From Leptospirales bacterium (GTDB taxonomy: Bacteria; Spirochaetota; Leptospiria; Leptospirales; Leptonemataceae), in NCBI GenBank assembly GCA_019694685.1, contig JAIBBM010000001.1, positions 62,001-126,000 on the forward strand: a stretch of DNA of 64,000 nucleotides, written 5' to 3'. Positions 1-7,837 of this stretch are shown here, in pieces (the stretch's first letter is position 1; every line of letters starts with the position of its first letter). The notes below the pieces were generated by a model. The model worked only from the letters and a program-made list of their open reading frames with translations, was not told where the DNA came from and searched no databases. Made by a program: the position numbers and the translations under genes.

Positions 1-1
1 T

Positions 2-1138
2 CGATTTAAGGATGTGAATGATGCGCTCGGTCACGAAGTTGGAAACAAACTGCTTGAGGCTGTAACAGGAAGATTTTTAGAAGTGCTCGAACCCGGGGAC
101 TTGCTTGCGCGCATGGGAGGAGACGAGTTCGGCTTGCTCCTTGAAAACGCAGACGCTGGAAGAATCGCGCAACGGCTGCTCCATTCGCTAAACGCACCCG
201 TCCATCTCAAAAGCGGAGACCAAATCGATGTGGGTGCAAGTGTGGGGATCAGTCAGTTTCCGCATGACGGTAACTCTGTTGAACAGCTCATACAGAATGC
301 GGATGCTGCCCTCTATGATGCAAAGGCGTCCGGAAGAAGAACATTCCGATTTTACACCAGCACACTCACTGCCCGCGCGAAAGCCAGACTCTCTCTCGAA
401 ACAAAACTGCGTCGTGCGCTGGAAAGAAACGAAATCCTTCTTCACTACCAGCCGCAGGTGAACATTCGCACAGGTAAAATTGTAGGAGTAGAAGCACTCG
501 CTCGATGGCCGGACGGTGATCAAATGATTCCACCGGATCAATTTGTTCCGGTTGCAGAAGAATCGGGGCTGATTCTCCCGCTGGGTCAATCTCTCTTCCG
601 AAAAGCATGCATGCAAGCACGACAATGGAATGACGCAGGCATCTCTCTCATGGTGGCTGTGAACCTTTCTGCCAGGCAATGTGCAAACGCTCGTCTCGCG
701 CACGAAATCGCGGAAGTTATTCGCGAGACAGGAGTGAATCCAGAACAACTCGAACTTGAAATTACTGAAACTGCTCTGATGAGTCAGGGGCAAGATGCGC
801 TCAATCTGCTGGAACAAATGAGAAAGATTGGAGTGCGCATGGCTCTAGACGATTTTGGAACAGGCTATTCTTCTCTGGCCTACCTCCGTCACTTTCCAGT
901 CGATACTTTGAAGATTGACCGCAGTTTTATCAGCGAAATCCCCACCCACAACAGTGGTGCTGAAATCACATCCGCCATCATTCGCCTCGGGCATTCGTTG
1001 AACTTCACAGTGCTCGCAGAAGGCGTAGAAACAGAAGCACAGCTCGCGTTCCTTGCAAAACAAGAATGCGACCTCTACCAGGGCTACTACCGCGGACGAG
1101 CCGTCCCGCCGGAAGAAATCCCGGCTCTTCTGCAATAA
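2..1138 (+). CDS. GGDEF-EAL cyclic-di-GMP protein (5' end outside window)
   Basis: C-terminal part of a diguanylate cyclase/phosphodiesterase. The frame is open to the window edge and begins inside the GGDEF domain, at RFKDVNDALGH, which matches the usual substrate-binding stretch; the true start lies upstream. The GGDEF motif itself is intact at 116-130. The EAL domain follows, with EALARW (EAL at 491-499), DDFGTGYSS and AEGVET all conserved, so metal-binding phosphodiesterase residues are present. What is known of the family: such proteins make or degrade cyclic di-GMP. Which activity dominates, and which sensor domain sits upstream, cannot be seen here. Confidence 0.95.
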   Translation, partial: RFKDVNDALGHEVGNKLLEAVTGRFLEVLEPGDLLARMGGDEFGLLLENADAGRIAQRLLHSLNAPVHLKSGDQIDVGASVGISQFPHDGNSVEQLIQNADAALYDAKASGRRTFRFYTSTLTARAKARLSLETKLRRALERNEILLHYQPQVNIRTGKIVGVEALARWPDGDQMIPPDQFVPVAEESGLILPLGQSLFRKACMQARQWNDAGISLMVAVNLSARQCANARLAHEIAEVIRETGVNPEQLELEITETALMSQGQDALNLLEQMRKIGVRMALDDFGTGYSSLAYLRHFPVDTLKIDRSFISEIPTHNSGAEITSAIIRLGHSLNFTVLAEGVETEAQLAFLAKQECDLYQGYYRGRAVPPEEIPALLQ

Positions 1139-1158
1139 ACCCATCGAATACTTAGTGC

Positions 1159-1187
1159 TTGACAAACCTAACACCGTTAGTTTTATT
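1159..1187 (+). promoter_or_regulatory. sigma70-type promoter of the desaturase gene
   Basis: A perfect TTGACA (1159-1164) is followed after 17 bases by TTTATT (1182-1187, 4 of 6 matches to the consensus). The spacer contains a palindrome (1168-1180), so a bound repressor would block RNA polymerase. The promoter lies 34 bases upstream of the desaturase ATG. Confidence 0.6.
1168..1180. promoter_or_regulatory. operator palindrome 1 (probable TetR site)
   Basis: CTAACACCGTTAG has five-base arms CTAAC/GTTAG. It sits in the -35/-10 spacer of the desaturase promoter and is near-identical to a second palindrome 32 bases downstream. A TetR-family gene lies directly after the desaturase, so this is its likely binding site (inference). 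Confidence 0.6.
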
Positions 1188-1199
1188 GTCCCCAGACAG

Positions 1200-1212
1200 C
1201 TAACACTGTTAG
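1200..1212. promoter_or_regulatory. operator palindrome 2 (probable TetR site)
   Basis: CTAACACTGTTAG is a perfect palindrome with arms CTAACA/TGTTAG around one central base. Its right arm runs into the ribosome binding site AGGAG (1211-1215) of the desaturase. Its centre is 32 bases, about three helical turns, from operator 1, so two dimers would sit on the same DNA face. Confidence 0.6.
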
Positions 1213-1220
1213 GAGTAATT

Positions 1221-2270
1221 ATGGAACCGAGACTCACTTTACCGGCCGTTCGGGATACGATCTCGAAAGAATCTTTGCGTAATCCCACATGGAAAGGATT
1301 GCTATACTTTGCACGAGACATCGCAGTCTACGCTGCCATTCTGGTTGGACTCTATTCGACAGACGCCTGGTATTTCCTGGTGCCTCTGTGGATTCTGGCA
1401 GGCCTGGCCGTGAGCGGCCTTTTCATCATCGGTCATGACGCCGCGCACGGGGCACTTTTCAAAAATCAGAAGCTGGCGTATTTGATCGGACAAATATCCA
1501 TGCTACCTTCCCTGCACGCGTATCACCAGTGGGTATACGGACACAATCGGATTCACCATGGCCATACCATCAAGATGGAAGGCGACTTTGTCTGGCGCCC
1601 AACTTCCCCCGCTCAGTATCGCGACCTTTCCTGGGCAGGAAAGATTTGGCACAGAATCACATGGTCTGCGATCGGCTCTGGCATCTACTATCTAGTTCAA
1701 ATCTGGTTTGGAGGAATGATCCTGTTCGTCGCGCAGACGAAAGGCGCAAAGCGAGATAGAATTCTGATCATTCTGGCAGCAATCGCGATGATTGCCGTTC
1801 CAATCGCACTGTTTCCAACCTGGCAGGCAGGCCTCTGGGTGGCCGTGAAGCTGGGCGTCATTCCATTTCTTGCATTCAACTACTGCATTGGATTCTCTGT
1901 CTATGTTCATCATATCCATGACTTCATTCCATGGAAGAAGCACAAAGACTGGACGCCGTTCTACGGACAGATGCTTGGAACTGTGAACTACCACATTCCT
2001 GCTTTCTTCAATTTCTTCTTACACAACATTTTCCTGCACATGCCTCACCACGTGAATATGCGCGTGCCTTTCTACAACCTTGGACGGGCCTTGAGCGAGA
2101 TCAAATCGGTGTATGGACAATATGTGATTGAAAGAAAATCGATGTTCATGGACTATCTACACACTACCAGAAAGTGCAAACTGTTCGACCCAGAAAGCGG
2201 AAAGTGGCTAACGTACGCGGAAGCGGCGGAAGAAAGAACGCCAAACCTCAGCCAGTCCGTGCCGGCCTGA
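1221..2270 (+). CDS. fatty acid desaturase
   Basis: Integral membrane di-iron fatty acid desaturase of about 349 residues, the usual family length. The three histidine boxes are visible: HDAAH (residues 72-76), HNRIHH (108-113) and HMPHH (273-277). Hydrophobic segments lie before box 1 and between boxes 2 and 3. It should introduce a double bond into membrane acyl chains and so adjust fluidity; position and substrate (acyl-lipid or acyl-CoA) cannot be told. I chose the ATG at 1221 because AGGAG lies six bases upstream; an open frame extends further 5' but would overlap the previous gene and the promoter. The next gene is a TetR regulator overlapping its 3' end, and two operator-like palindromes precede it, suggesting repression in response to lipid state. 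Confidence 0.9.
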   Translation: MEPRLTLPAVRDTISKESLRNPTWKGLLYFARDIAVYAAILVGLYSTDAWYFLVPLWILAGLAVSGLFIIGHDAAHGALFKNQKLAYLIGQISMLPSLHAYHQWVYGHNRIHHGHTIKMEGDFVWRPTSPAQYRDLSWAGKIWHRITWSAIGSGIYYLVQIWFGGMILFVAQTKGAKRDRILIILAAIAMIAVPIALFPTWQAGLWVAVKLGVIPFLAFNYCIGFSVYVHHIHDFIPWKKHKDWTPFYGQMLGTVNYHIPAFFNFFLHNIFLHMPHHVNMRVPFYNLGRALSEIKSVYGQYVIERKSMFMDYLHTTRKCKLFDPESGKWLTYAEAAEERTPNLSQSVPA

Positions 2271-2833
2271 GCCGGGAATCTATCCTGGATGCCGCCCTCG
2301 AAATTCTAAACGAGGGCGGTATGGCCGCTCTCAGCCTTCGCAGCATCGTCAAGAGACTGGGCTGCAGCGTCGCAGGACCTTACACATATTTCGCGGGACA
2401 GGATGAAATCATCAGCACTCTCATCCAGAGAGGAGAAGAGGAACTCACAGGAGACCTCAAACGCGCAGGCCAGGAAGGCGGAGATCTTTTCGAAGTCCTA
2501 AGAAGACTGGCCGCCACATACATGACATTCGCGCGGCGCAACCGCGAGCTGCACAAACTCATGTTTAACATCAATGGACACAAACGCATTTTTCCTTCCG
2601 CAACCGCAAGCTATCGCGCCTATATTGAGACCATCCGGGGTGGAGTAAAAAGTGGCAGACTTCATTTTTCACGCAAAGGCTACCACGCCATAGCGCGAAC
2701 TATGTGGGCCTGGCTCTACGGATTGATTGTTCTAGAAATGACCGGCGTTACCACGATGAATGCAGATGAAGCAATCGACGAAGGATTCAGCTTTTTCCAG
2801 CGCTTGCTGGAGCAGGGAGAGAAAAGCGCCTAA
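2204..2833 (+). CDS. TetR-family transcriptional regulator
   Basis: N-terminal helix-turn-helix typical of TetR repressors: SRESILDAALEILNEGG, then LSLRSIVKRLGCSVAGPYTYF, followed by an all-helical ligand domain to about residue 209. A basic stretch precedes the HTH. The start is uncertain: GTG codons at 2174 and 2204 are both open and both lie inside the 3' end of the desaturase gene, so the two genes overlap in different frames and are probably co-transcribed. By context it should repress the desaturase operon through the palindromes at 1168-1180 and 1200-1212, in the manner of known TetR-type regulators of unsaturated fatty acid synthesis such as DesT. The ligand may be an acyl-CoA (inference). 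Its stop overlaps that of the convergent next gene by four bases. Confidence 0.88.
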   Translation: MANVRGSGGRKNAKPQPVRAGLSRESILDAALEILNEGGMAALSLRSIVKRLGCSVAGPYTYFAGQDEIISTLIQRGEEELTGDLKRAGQEGGDLFEVLRRLAATYMTFARRNRELHKLMFNINGHKRIFPSATASYRAYIETIRGGVKSGRLHFSRKGYHAIARTMWAWLYGLIVLEMTGVTTMNADEAIDEGFSFFQRLLEQGEKSA

Positions 2834-3951
2834 CGGGGCTGCGGATTCACTACAACCAGTGCCTTTGTTTCTCGACTCAAAAACTGATCTAAATCTGTCT
2901 TGCTCAATCCGAATTCGTAGAAAGCATGTGACGCCTGATCCGCGTACCAGAAGTAGTTCATGGGCCTGCCCAGTTCCACTTCCGGGTATTCGAGAGTCTT
3001 AAAGAAATATTTAGAATCCACCAGATAGAACCATTTCTCAAATCGTCTCAAGAATCGATTCATGCGCGAATTGCGAAACTCATTGTGATCTAACCTTTCG
3101 TCATGCGGAAAATCCAGTCTTCGCACGCGACGAGCCAGATCGTGAAAACGCGTAACTACCTTATCCATGCGAAATGGTTTGTGTTCCAGTCTGAATTCAA
3201 AAAGAGCAATGGAAATCAAATGAGTGGCCAGCAGTGGAAGACCCTTCTGCAAGGACATGCGAAGCAGGTGGTTGAGATGAGGCTTTTCTGCAGTGTTTCC
3301 CGGCGGATGAATGGGAGACCCGGGATGAACCCACAGATCACTTCTTCCCAGAAGATCGGGGCAAAGAAAATCTCCTGTTACACTCAGAGGAACAAGTTTC
3401 AAGCTATAGTCCCGCGCAACGTTATCCGGCATAGAGGGCTCGCGAATTCTGCCCCGAAGATGTGGTTCCTGGTCTGCGCAAAGAATGGTCTCTGCCAGAT
3501 TTGAATCGTCAGGAATATCGAGAGCATCATCTGCCGCAGGATCTTCTGCCGTATCAGGCGCTTCGGGAAAGAATCGACTCAGGCTTGAGAAAAGGGAAGA
3601 AGCCTCTCCCAGACGAGAGACAACTCCAGAAACTTTATGTGGAGAGGCGAATGGTTCCCGGGGCCAATTTTTTGCAACGAAGCTCCCGCGACGCATAGGA
3701 CGATTGAGCAAAAAATGAATGAGAGCAAGCTCATCGAGCGCGGACTTGCGGCTCCAGACGTAGCAGGTTTTTAGTGGATCTGTATCCGGCGCGCGACCAA
3801 GGAAAACACGTTCTATCCCACCGGGCCATCTGGCCATCCGCAGAAGCCAGCGCATGGCGCGATTTTGAGAAGAATCTTTATAATAAAATGCAACTGATTC
3901 CGGCAAAATCCGGATCGGCAAAAATCCTCCGGTTCTTTTTTGCACGGCCAT
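2830..3951 (-). CDS. hypothetical protein, faint PlsB-like features
   Basis: A 373-residue protein without signal peptide or membrane segment that I do not firmly recognise. I used the ATG at 3951; a TTG two codons upstream is also open. Two stretches faintly recall glycerol-3-phosphate acyltransferases: YVWSRKSALDELALIHFLLN (compare YVLRSRSLSDLLVL in PlsB) and LKLVPLSVTGDF (compare the VPVSIFWGR region). The catalytic HX4D motif of that family is not apparent. The C-terminal part, from about residue 230, is rich in basic and aromatic residues. Its neighbour is a lipid desaturase operon, convergent and overlapping by four bases, which fits a lipid role but does not prove it. Confidence 0.7.
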   Translation of the reverse strand: MAVQKRTGGFLPIRILPESVAFYYKDSSQNRAMRWLLRMARWPGGIERVFLGRAPDTDPLKTCYVWSRKSALDELALIHFLLNRPMRRGSFVAKNWPREPFASPHKVSGVVSRLGEASSLFSSLSRFFPEAPDTAEDPAADDALDIPDDSNLAETILCADQEPHLRGRIREPSMPDNVARDYSLKLVPLSVTGDFLCPDLLGRSDLWVHPGSPIHPPGNTAEKPHLNHLLRMSLQKGLPLLATHLISIALFEFRLEHKPFRMDKVVTRFHDLARRVRRLDFPHDERLDHNEFRNSRMNRFLRRFEKWFYLVDSKYFFKTLEYPEVELGRPMNYFWYADQASHAFYEFGLSKTDLDQFLSRETKALVVVNPQPR

Positions 3952-3995
3952 AGACAACGAGACGGGTCATCCAGTGCCGTCGCAAGCAGGAAACC

Positions 3996-4316
3996 TTACG
4001 CGCACTTTACGCAGGTGGTGGCGTAGGGCAATGCCTCCAGGCGTTCGGCCGCAATTGGTCCGGAACATTTCTCACACTGGCCATATTTTCCTTCTCGGAT
4101 GCGACCCAGGGCCCGGTCAATCTGTTGGAGCTCTGCGCGAGTTTCGTCGTCTAGAGCGTCCAGCACCTGGTCGTTCTCTCTCTGGATGCTCGCTTCCTCC
4201 CAGTCCTCTTCCAGGGGAGAAGACTGCCGCGTGATGTCCTGTTGCAATCTGTCTGCCCGACCGGCCAGTTCGGCCCTTTTTTGAGTCAAAGTTTGTTCGA
4301 TTTGCTTCAGATTCAT
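3996..4316 (-). CDS. DksA/TraR-type zinc-finger protein
   Basis: A 106-residue protein with an N-terminal helical (coiled-coil) half and a C-terminal C4 zinc finger: Cys81, Cys84, Cys102 and Cys105, with CEKC and CVKC separated by 17 residues as in DksA/TraR. Family members bind the RNA polymerase secondary channel and alter promoter choice, often with ppGpp. The coiled-coil tip here reads LDALDDETRAEL rather than the DPADRA-like tip of E. coli DksA, so ppGpp-DksA activity is not assured. The ATG at 4316 gives a family-length protein; a longer open frame upstream has no homologous look and would overlap the divergent phosphoesterase gene. Confidence 0.88.
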   Translation of the reverse strand: MNLKQIEQTLTQKRAELAGRADRLQQDITRQSSPLEEDWEEASIQRENDQVLDALDDETRAELQQIDRALGRIREGKYGQCEKCSGPIAAERLEALPYATTCVKCA

Positions 4317-4417
4317 TGCTTTACTCTGACTCAGAATCGCAGATCTTACAATGACATTTCTTAGGAAGCAATTATGACGATCAACAGCGTTGACGGCGAA
4401 AAAGCGGATGAGGATGA

Positions 4418-5284
4418 ATGCACATGATCCGAATCGCAGCCTTTGGCGACATTCACGGTAGCTTCGACGAAGAAGACCTGCGCATGATTCAACACTCGGA
4501 TTATGATATGGTTCTGATTGTTGGGGACCTTCCAGGCAGAACACATGCTGGAACACTGGATGTGGCCAGACGCCTCGCACGGATGCCTCGACCTGCCTAT
4601 TTCATGCCCGGAAATCATGACGGGGTAAGCCTCATTCAACTCATCGCAGAATTGCAGGGGAATCACGCTCTCGTAGAACGATCTCATCGCAGGCAATTCA
4701 AGCTGGTTGAAAATCTAAGAGCGGCACTCGGGCCCGTTTCCTATTGTGCTTATTCTCTGCACGAAATCAGCATCAAAGGAACGGCCATCTCTCTCGTATC
4801 AGCCAGACCACACAGCATGGGCGGCACCTCTTTTTCCTACAGACCGTATCTAGAAAAAGAATTCGGGATCTCTGACATGAATCAGTCAGCCGAAAAAATC
4901 AAACGATTGTTAGACGAAGCCAGATCCCCCGTGCTGGTTCTCGCACACAACGGACCCGCAGGCCTTGGTTCAAAAAGAGATGACATTTTTGGTTGCGACT
5001 TTCGCAAAGAAGAAGGCGATTTCGGAGATCCAGATCTTGCAGATGCTCTGGATTATGCGGAAGGAGCAAAGATCCAGGTCCTTGGCGTCGTGGCAGGCCA
5101 CATGCACCACAGAATTCGCGGCGGTGGTGAACGCGTAACCATTGCTAAGCGGAAAAACACGTTATGCGTCAACTGCGCGCGCGTTCCGAGAATCTTTAAA
5201 GAAGATGGGCAAACGCTTCGCCATCATGTTCGAATTGAAATTTCCGAAAAGGGAATGGAAGTAGAACAGGTGACCAGGCCGTGA
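4418..5284 (+). CDS. calcineurin-like metallophosphoesterase
   Basis: Cytosolic dimetal phosphoesterase of 288 residues. The family motifs occur in order: DIHG (residues 11-14), GDLPG (36-40), GNHD (65-68), an HNGP motif near 187 and GHMHH near 228. These supply the metal ligands and catalytic histidine. The substrate cannot be predicted; relatives hydrolyse phosphomonoesters, phosphodiesters or nucleotides. The start at 4418 is preceded by GGATGAGGA. Its stop overlaps the GTG of lipB (GTGA, 5281-5284), so the two are translationally coupled. Confidence 0.9.
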   Translation: MHMIRIAAFGDIHGSFDEEDLRMIQHSDYDMVLIVGDLPGRTHAGTLDVARRLARMPRPAYFMPGNHDGVSLIQLIAELQGNHALVERSHRRQFKLVENLRAALGPVSYCAYSLHEISIKGTAISLVSARPHSMGGTSFSYRPYLEKEFGISDMNQSAEKIKRLLDEARSPVLVLAHNGPAGLGSKRDDIFGCDFRKEEGDFGDPDLADALDYAEGAKIQVLGVVAGHMHHRIRGGGERVTIAKRKNTLCVNCARVPRIFKEDGQTLRHHVRIEISEKGMEVEQVTRP

Positions 5285-5922
5285 CCCAAAGGATCAAACT
5301 GATTACGCGAATTGGAAAACCGCTTGCCTATCAGGAATATCTCCATCTGGAATCTGATCTGCGCGCGCGAAGGGAAGAACTGATTCTAGTCTGCGAGCAC
5401 AGTCCAGTCATCACAGCCGGCGTTCAATTCAAAGACAAAAGCCTTCGTGTGCCGCAAACTGAGCTTGCGCCACGGGGGGTGGCCTTTTACAAAACTTCCC
5501 GCGGTGGGGATGTTACGGCGCATGAACCAGGGCAGATCGTCATTTACGTTCACGTGGATCTGAAGGCAAGAAGCCTGGACGTTTCCAAATTCTTTAAAGG
5601 ATTGCTAGAAAGTGCGCAGACGGCCGCCAAAAATTCGTTCGGACTGGATCTGGATCTAAACACGGAGGCACCAGGACTATACGTGAGTGGCAGAAAGATT
5701 GCATCCATTGGAATTCAATTCAAATCGTTTTTTACGGGACACGGTCTGGCGATCAACGTCACCAATGACCTTTCTACTTTTTCTCTGATTGATCCGTGCG
5801 GGTTTGATTCCCTCGAAATGACGAGCGTCGAGAAAGAAGGCGGCAGAGTAGATAAGACCGGACTGTTTATTGATCTCTTTTACGAGCACTTACAGAAGAA
5901 TCACCTTCCAGAACGAGCGTGA
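5281..5922 (+). CDS. lipB: octanoyl-[acyl carrier protein]:protein N-octanoyltransferase
   Basis: LipB moves the octanoyl group from acyl carrier protein onto lipoyl domains of 2-oxoacid dehydrogenases and GcvH, the first step of lipoate assembly. Motifs: RGGDVTAHEPGQ (residues 74-85), GLYVSGRKIASIGI with the catalytic lysine at 139, GLAINV, and DPCGF with the catalytic cysteine at 173. At 213 residues it is normal length. The start is a GTG inside the upstream stop codon. No lipA is visible in the window. Confidence 0.95.
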   Translation: MTQRIKLITRIGKPLAYQEYLHLESDLRARREELILVCEHSPVITAGVQFKDKSLRVPQTELAPRGVAFYKTSRGGDVTAHEPGQIVIYVHVDLKARSLDVSKFFKGLLESAQTAAKNSFGLDLDLNTEAPGLYVSGRKIASIGIQFKSFFTGHGLAINVTNDLSTFSLIDPCGFDSLEMTSVEKEGGRVDKTGLFIDLFYEHLQKNHLPERA

Positions 5923-6008
5923 TTCAAAAAAAAGAATAATTCGCAAGAACGATCAAGAACACCGAACGGGGGCTGTGTTATGATTCATCAGCATCAAGAG
6001 GCATTCAA

Positions 6009-6839
6009 TTGAATTTCGTGCAAAAAGCAGTCTGGTTCGTGGAGAGTCACTTCCGGGAAACCGTAACCCTGGAGGAAATCGCCCAAACTTGCGGTGTTTC
6101 CGCGTATCACCTGACTAGAACTTTTGCTACATCCATGGGAATTCCTCTGATGCGATATGTTCGCGCACGGCGACTGAGTGAAGCGGCAAGGCAGCTCATA
6201 CAGACAAAGGCAAACATCGTGGATGTTGCTCTCGAAACTGGTTACGGCTCGCACGAAGCGTTCACTCGAGCCTTTCGCGATCAATTTGATCTTACGCCCG
6301 AACAACTTCGTGCGCAGGGTCACGCAAACAACATCACGCTAGTGGAGGCATTGAGTATGCACAGTTCAACTATGACCAGAATCCAACCACCTCGCCTGGA
6401 AAGCGAAGGCCCTCGCATCATCGCAGGATTGATTCAGAGACACGATTGCTCCAATCCTGCCGGAATTCCGGAGCAATGGCAACGCTTCAGCAAGTGGATT
6501 GGGAATATTCCCGGGCAGATAGGAGATGCTGCGTACGGCATCAATTACAACTTCGATGAGGAAGGAACGTTCGATTACATGTGCGGAGTGCAGGTGAGCG
6601 GCGAATCAACTATCCCGTCGGATTTGAAGGTATTGAAGCTACCCGCGCAGACGTATGCCGTGTTCGAGCATGCGGGACACATTGCCGGTATTCGCGGAAG
6701 TTTCACTTCCATATGGAATTGGTTTTCCGCTTCCGACCTGAAGCCAACGGAAGCACCCAACTTGGAGAAATACGGCAGACAATTTGATCCTGCAACCGGA
6801 CTCGGAGGTCTGGAAATCTGGATTCCGATCCAGAAGTAA
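6009..6839 (+). CDS. AraC-family regulator with GyrI-like effector domain
   Basis: Residues 1-105 form the double HTH of the AraC family (TLEEIAQTCGVSAYHLTRTF, then VDVALETGYGSHEAFTRAFR). Residues 115-276 look like the GyrI/SbmC (Rob-type) small-molecule-binding domain, ending EIWIPI. Such regulators usually control efflux or stress genes in response to bulky hydrophobic compounds. The start is TTG at 6009 with AAGAGG seven bases upstream; GTG at 6018 is an alternative. It is transcribed alone, and a perfect inverted repeat at 6873-6911 follows it. Confidence 0.9.
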   Translation: MNFVQKAVWFVESHFRETVTLEEIAQTCGVSAYHLTRTFATSMGIPLMRYVRARRLSEAARQLIQTKANIVDVALETGYGSHEAFTRAFRDQFDLTPEQLRAQGHANNITLVEALSMHSSTMTRIQPPRLESEGPRIIAGLIQRHDCSNPAGIPEQWQRFSKWIGNIPGQIGDAAYGINYNFDEEGTFDYMCGVQVSGESTIPSDLKVLKLPAQTYAVFEHAGHIAGIRGSFTSIWNWFSASDLKPTEAPNLEKYGRQFDPATGLGGLEIWIPIQK

Positions 6840-6872
6840 TCGACAGAGTCAGTTTCGCAGAATTCTCAAATC

Positions 6873-6914
6873 ATGGCCGCTGGTGAAAACACTTTGACAC
6901 AGAGCGGCCATTTT
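6873..6914 (+). terminator. inverted repeat with T-run between AraC gene and tRNA-Phe
   Basis: ATGGCCGCT (6873-6881) and AGCGGCCAT (6903-6911) are perfect nine-base arms, followed by TTTT (6911-6914). It may terminate the AraC-type gene. The 21-base loop is long for a terminator and contains TTGACA (6894-6899), a probable -35 element for the tRNA gene. Confidence 0.45.
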
Positions 6915-6922
6915 GATGTTCT
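6894..6922 (+). promoter_or_regulatory. candidate tRNA-Phe promoter
   Basis: TTGACA (6894-6899) lies 34 bases upstream of the mature tRNA start. At 17-base spacing the -10 position reads TGTTCT, only 3 of 6 matches, so this rests mainly on the perfect -35 and its position. It lies in the loop of the inverted repeat described separately. Confidence 0.35.
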
Positions 6923-6932
6923 GCCAGAGAGC

Positions 6933-7005
6933 GCCCAGGTAGCTCAGTCGGTAGAGCGTCGGACTGAAAATCCGTGCGTCGGCGGTTCAATTCCGTCCCT
7001 GGGCA
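6933..7005 (+). tRNA. tRNA-Phe (GAA)
   Basis: Cloverleaf folds by eye. The acceptor stem is GCCCAGG/CCTGGGC, with discriminator A at 7005. The D-arm is GCTC..GAGC with AGTCGGTA in the loop. The anticodon loop is CTGAAAA (6964-6970) with anticodon GAA at 6966-6968. The T-arm is GGCGG TTCAATT CCGTC. The first anticodon-stem position (6959/6975) is a U-U mismatch. CCA is not encoded. The anticodon and the CTGAAAA loop identify phenylalanine. Confidence 0.95.
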
Positions 7006-7007
7006 AT

Positions 7008-7247
7008 CTACTTCTTGCGGTTTTCGCCTTCCTGCCACAATCCTAGAAACTGAGATTCATCAATCTGTGCACAGCGTTCCGGCGCAAAAAGCTGCTTCAC
7101 AGGCGGTTTGGGATAAATTGAAATTTGATCCGCGTCCGGAATCCAGGTGAGCATTCTGAGAATCGTGTTTACATCTTCTATCTCATACATGGTATAACTC
7201 ATACCTTTGTTTGGGATGATTTGTTCACTCTGTAGATAACGAGGCAT
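7008..7247 (-). CDS. hypothetical small protein
   Basis: A 79-residue protein on the minus strand whose stop lies three bases from the 3' end of tRNA-Phe. I do not recognise it. It has no signal peptide or membrane segment; the sequence ([20 protein letters not shown], then many prolines) looks like a folded cytosolic protein. The ATG at 7247 is preceded closely by GAAGGAAG, a somewhat tight ribosome binding site; an internal ATG at 7202 is possible. Confidence 0.55.
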   Translation of the reverse strand: MPRYLQSEQIIPNKGMSYTMYEIEDVNTILRMLTWIPDADQISIYPKPPVKQLFAPERCAQIDESQFLGLWQEGENRKK

Positions 7248-7363
7248 ACTTCCTTCGGCCTAGACAGCAAGTACCTGCAAAGTACAATATTTTTCTTGCA
7301 CAGGAATTCCCCTTCGCGTTTACTCAAGAAAATCGCGGACGCGTCGATCTTCAGGGGGAGCAG

Positions 7364-7837
7364 GTGGATAAGGGCTATATATTGTGCGTCGACGACGAAG
7401 TGAGTGTTCTTGAGACTCTCAGAGAACAGCTCAGACTCCATTTCGGCCAAACGCATGAAGTAGAAGTTGCAGCGAGCGCGGAAGACGCACTCACTCTCAT
7501 TGCTCAAATCCTGGAATCCGGAGGCCTCATTGAGGTCATCATCACAGACCAGGTGATGCCCGGAATCAAAGGGGACCAGTTTCTTGAAGAAGTGCACAAG
7601 CAATTACCGGATACAATCAAGATCCTCCTCACAGGCCACGCAGGTCTGGCCAGCGCCATCCATGCAGTCAACAAAGGCGGGCTCAATCGCTACATTGAAA
7701 AACCGTGGAACATGGACTCTCTTAAAGAAGACATATCTCAACTCATCCACAAGTTCAGAGAACATGTGGAAAACCAGAGAATGGTCACCATGCTCGAAAG
7801 AAGAGTCGTGGAACTCGAATCCAGAATCGGCGCATAA
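7364..7837 (+). CDS. single-domain response regulator with coiled-coil tail
   Basis: CheY-like receiver domain (residues 1-125): acidic pair VDDE, phosphoacceptor Asp in ITDQVMPG (about residue 66), Thr in LLTGHAG and Lys in EKPW. A helical tail of about 30 residues ([18 protein letters not shown]) may dimerise. The EKPW form resembles receivers of the RpfG/PilG type. No output domain is present. GTG start at 7364 with a strong AGGGGGAG upstream. The HEAT-repeat gene follows directly. Confidence 0.9.
   Translation: MDKGYILCVDDEVSVLETLREQLRLHFGQTHEVEVAASAEDALTLIAQILESGGLIEVIITDQVMPGIKGDQFLEEVHKQLPDTIKILLTGHAGLASAIHAVNKGGLNRYIEKPWNMDSLKEDISQLIHKFREHVENQRMVTMLERRVVELESRIGA

Noticed and set aside
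188..817. 209-residue open frame on the minus strand within the GGDEF-EAL gene
   Set aside because: It lies entirely inside a well-supported coding gene, shows no domain or signal features, and its composition is that of an antisense shadow.
1053..1220. 5' extension of the desaturase frame
   Set aside because: It overlaps the GGDEF-EAL gene and the promoter/operators; the ATG at 1221 has a good ribosome binding site and gives family length.
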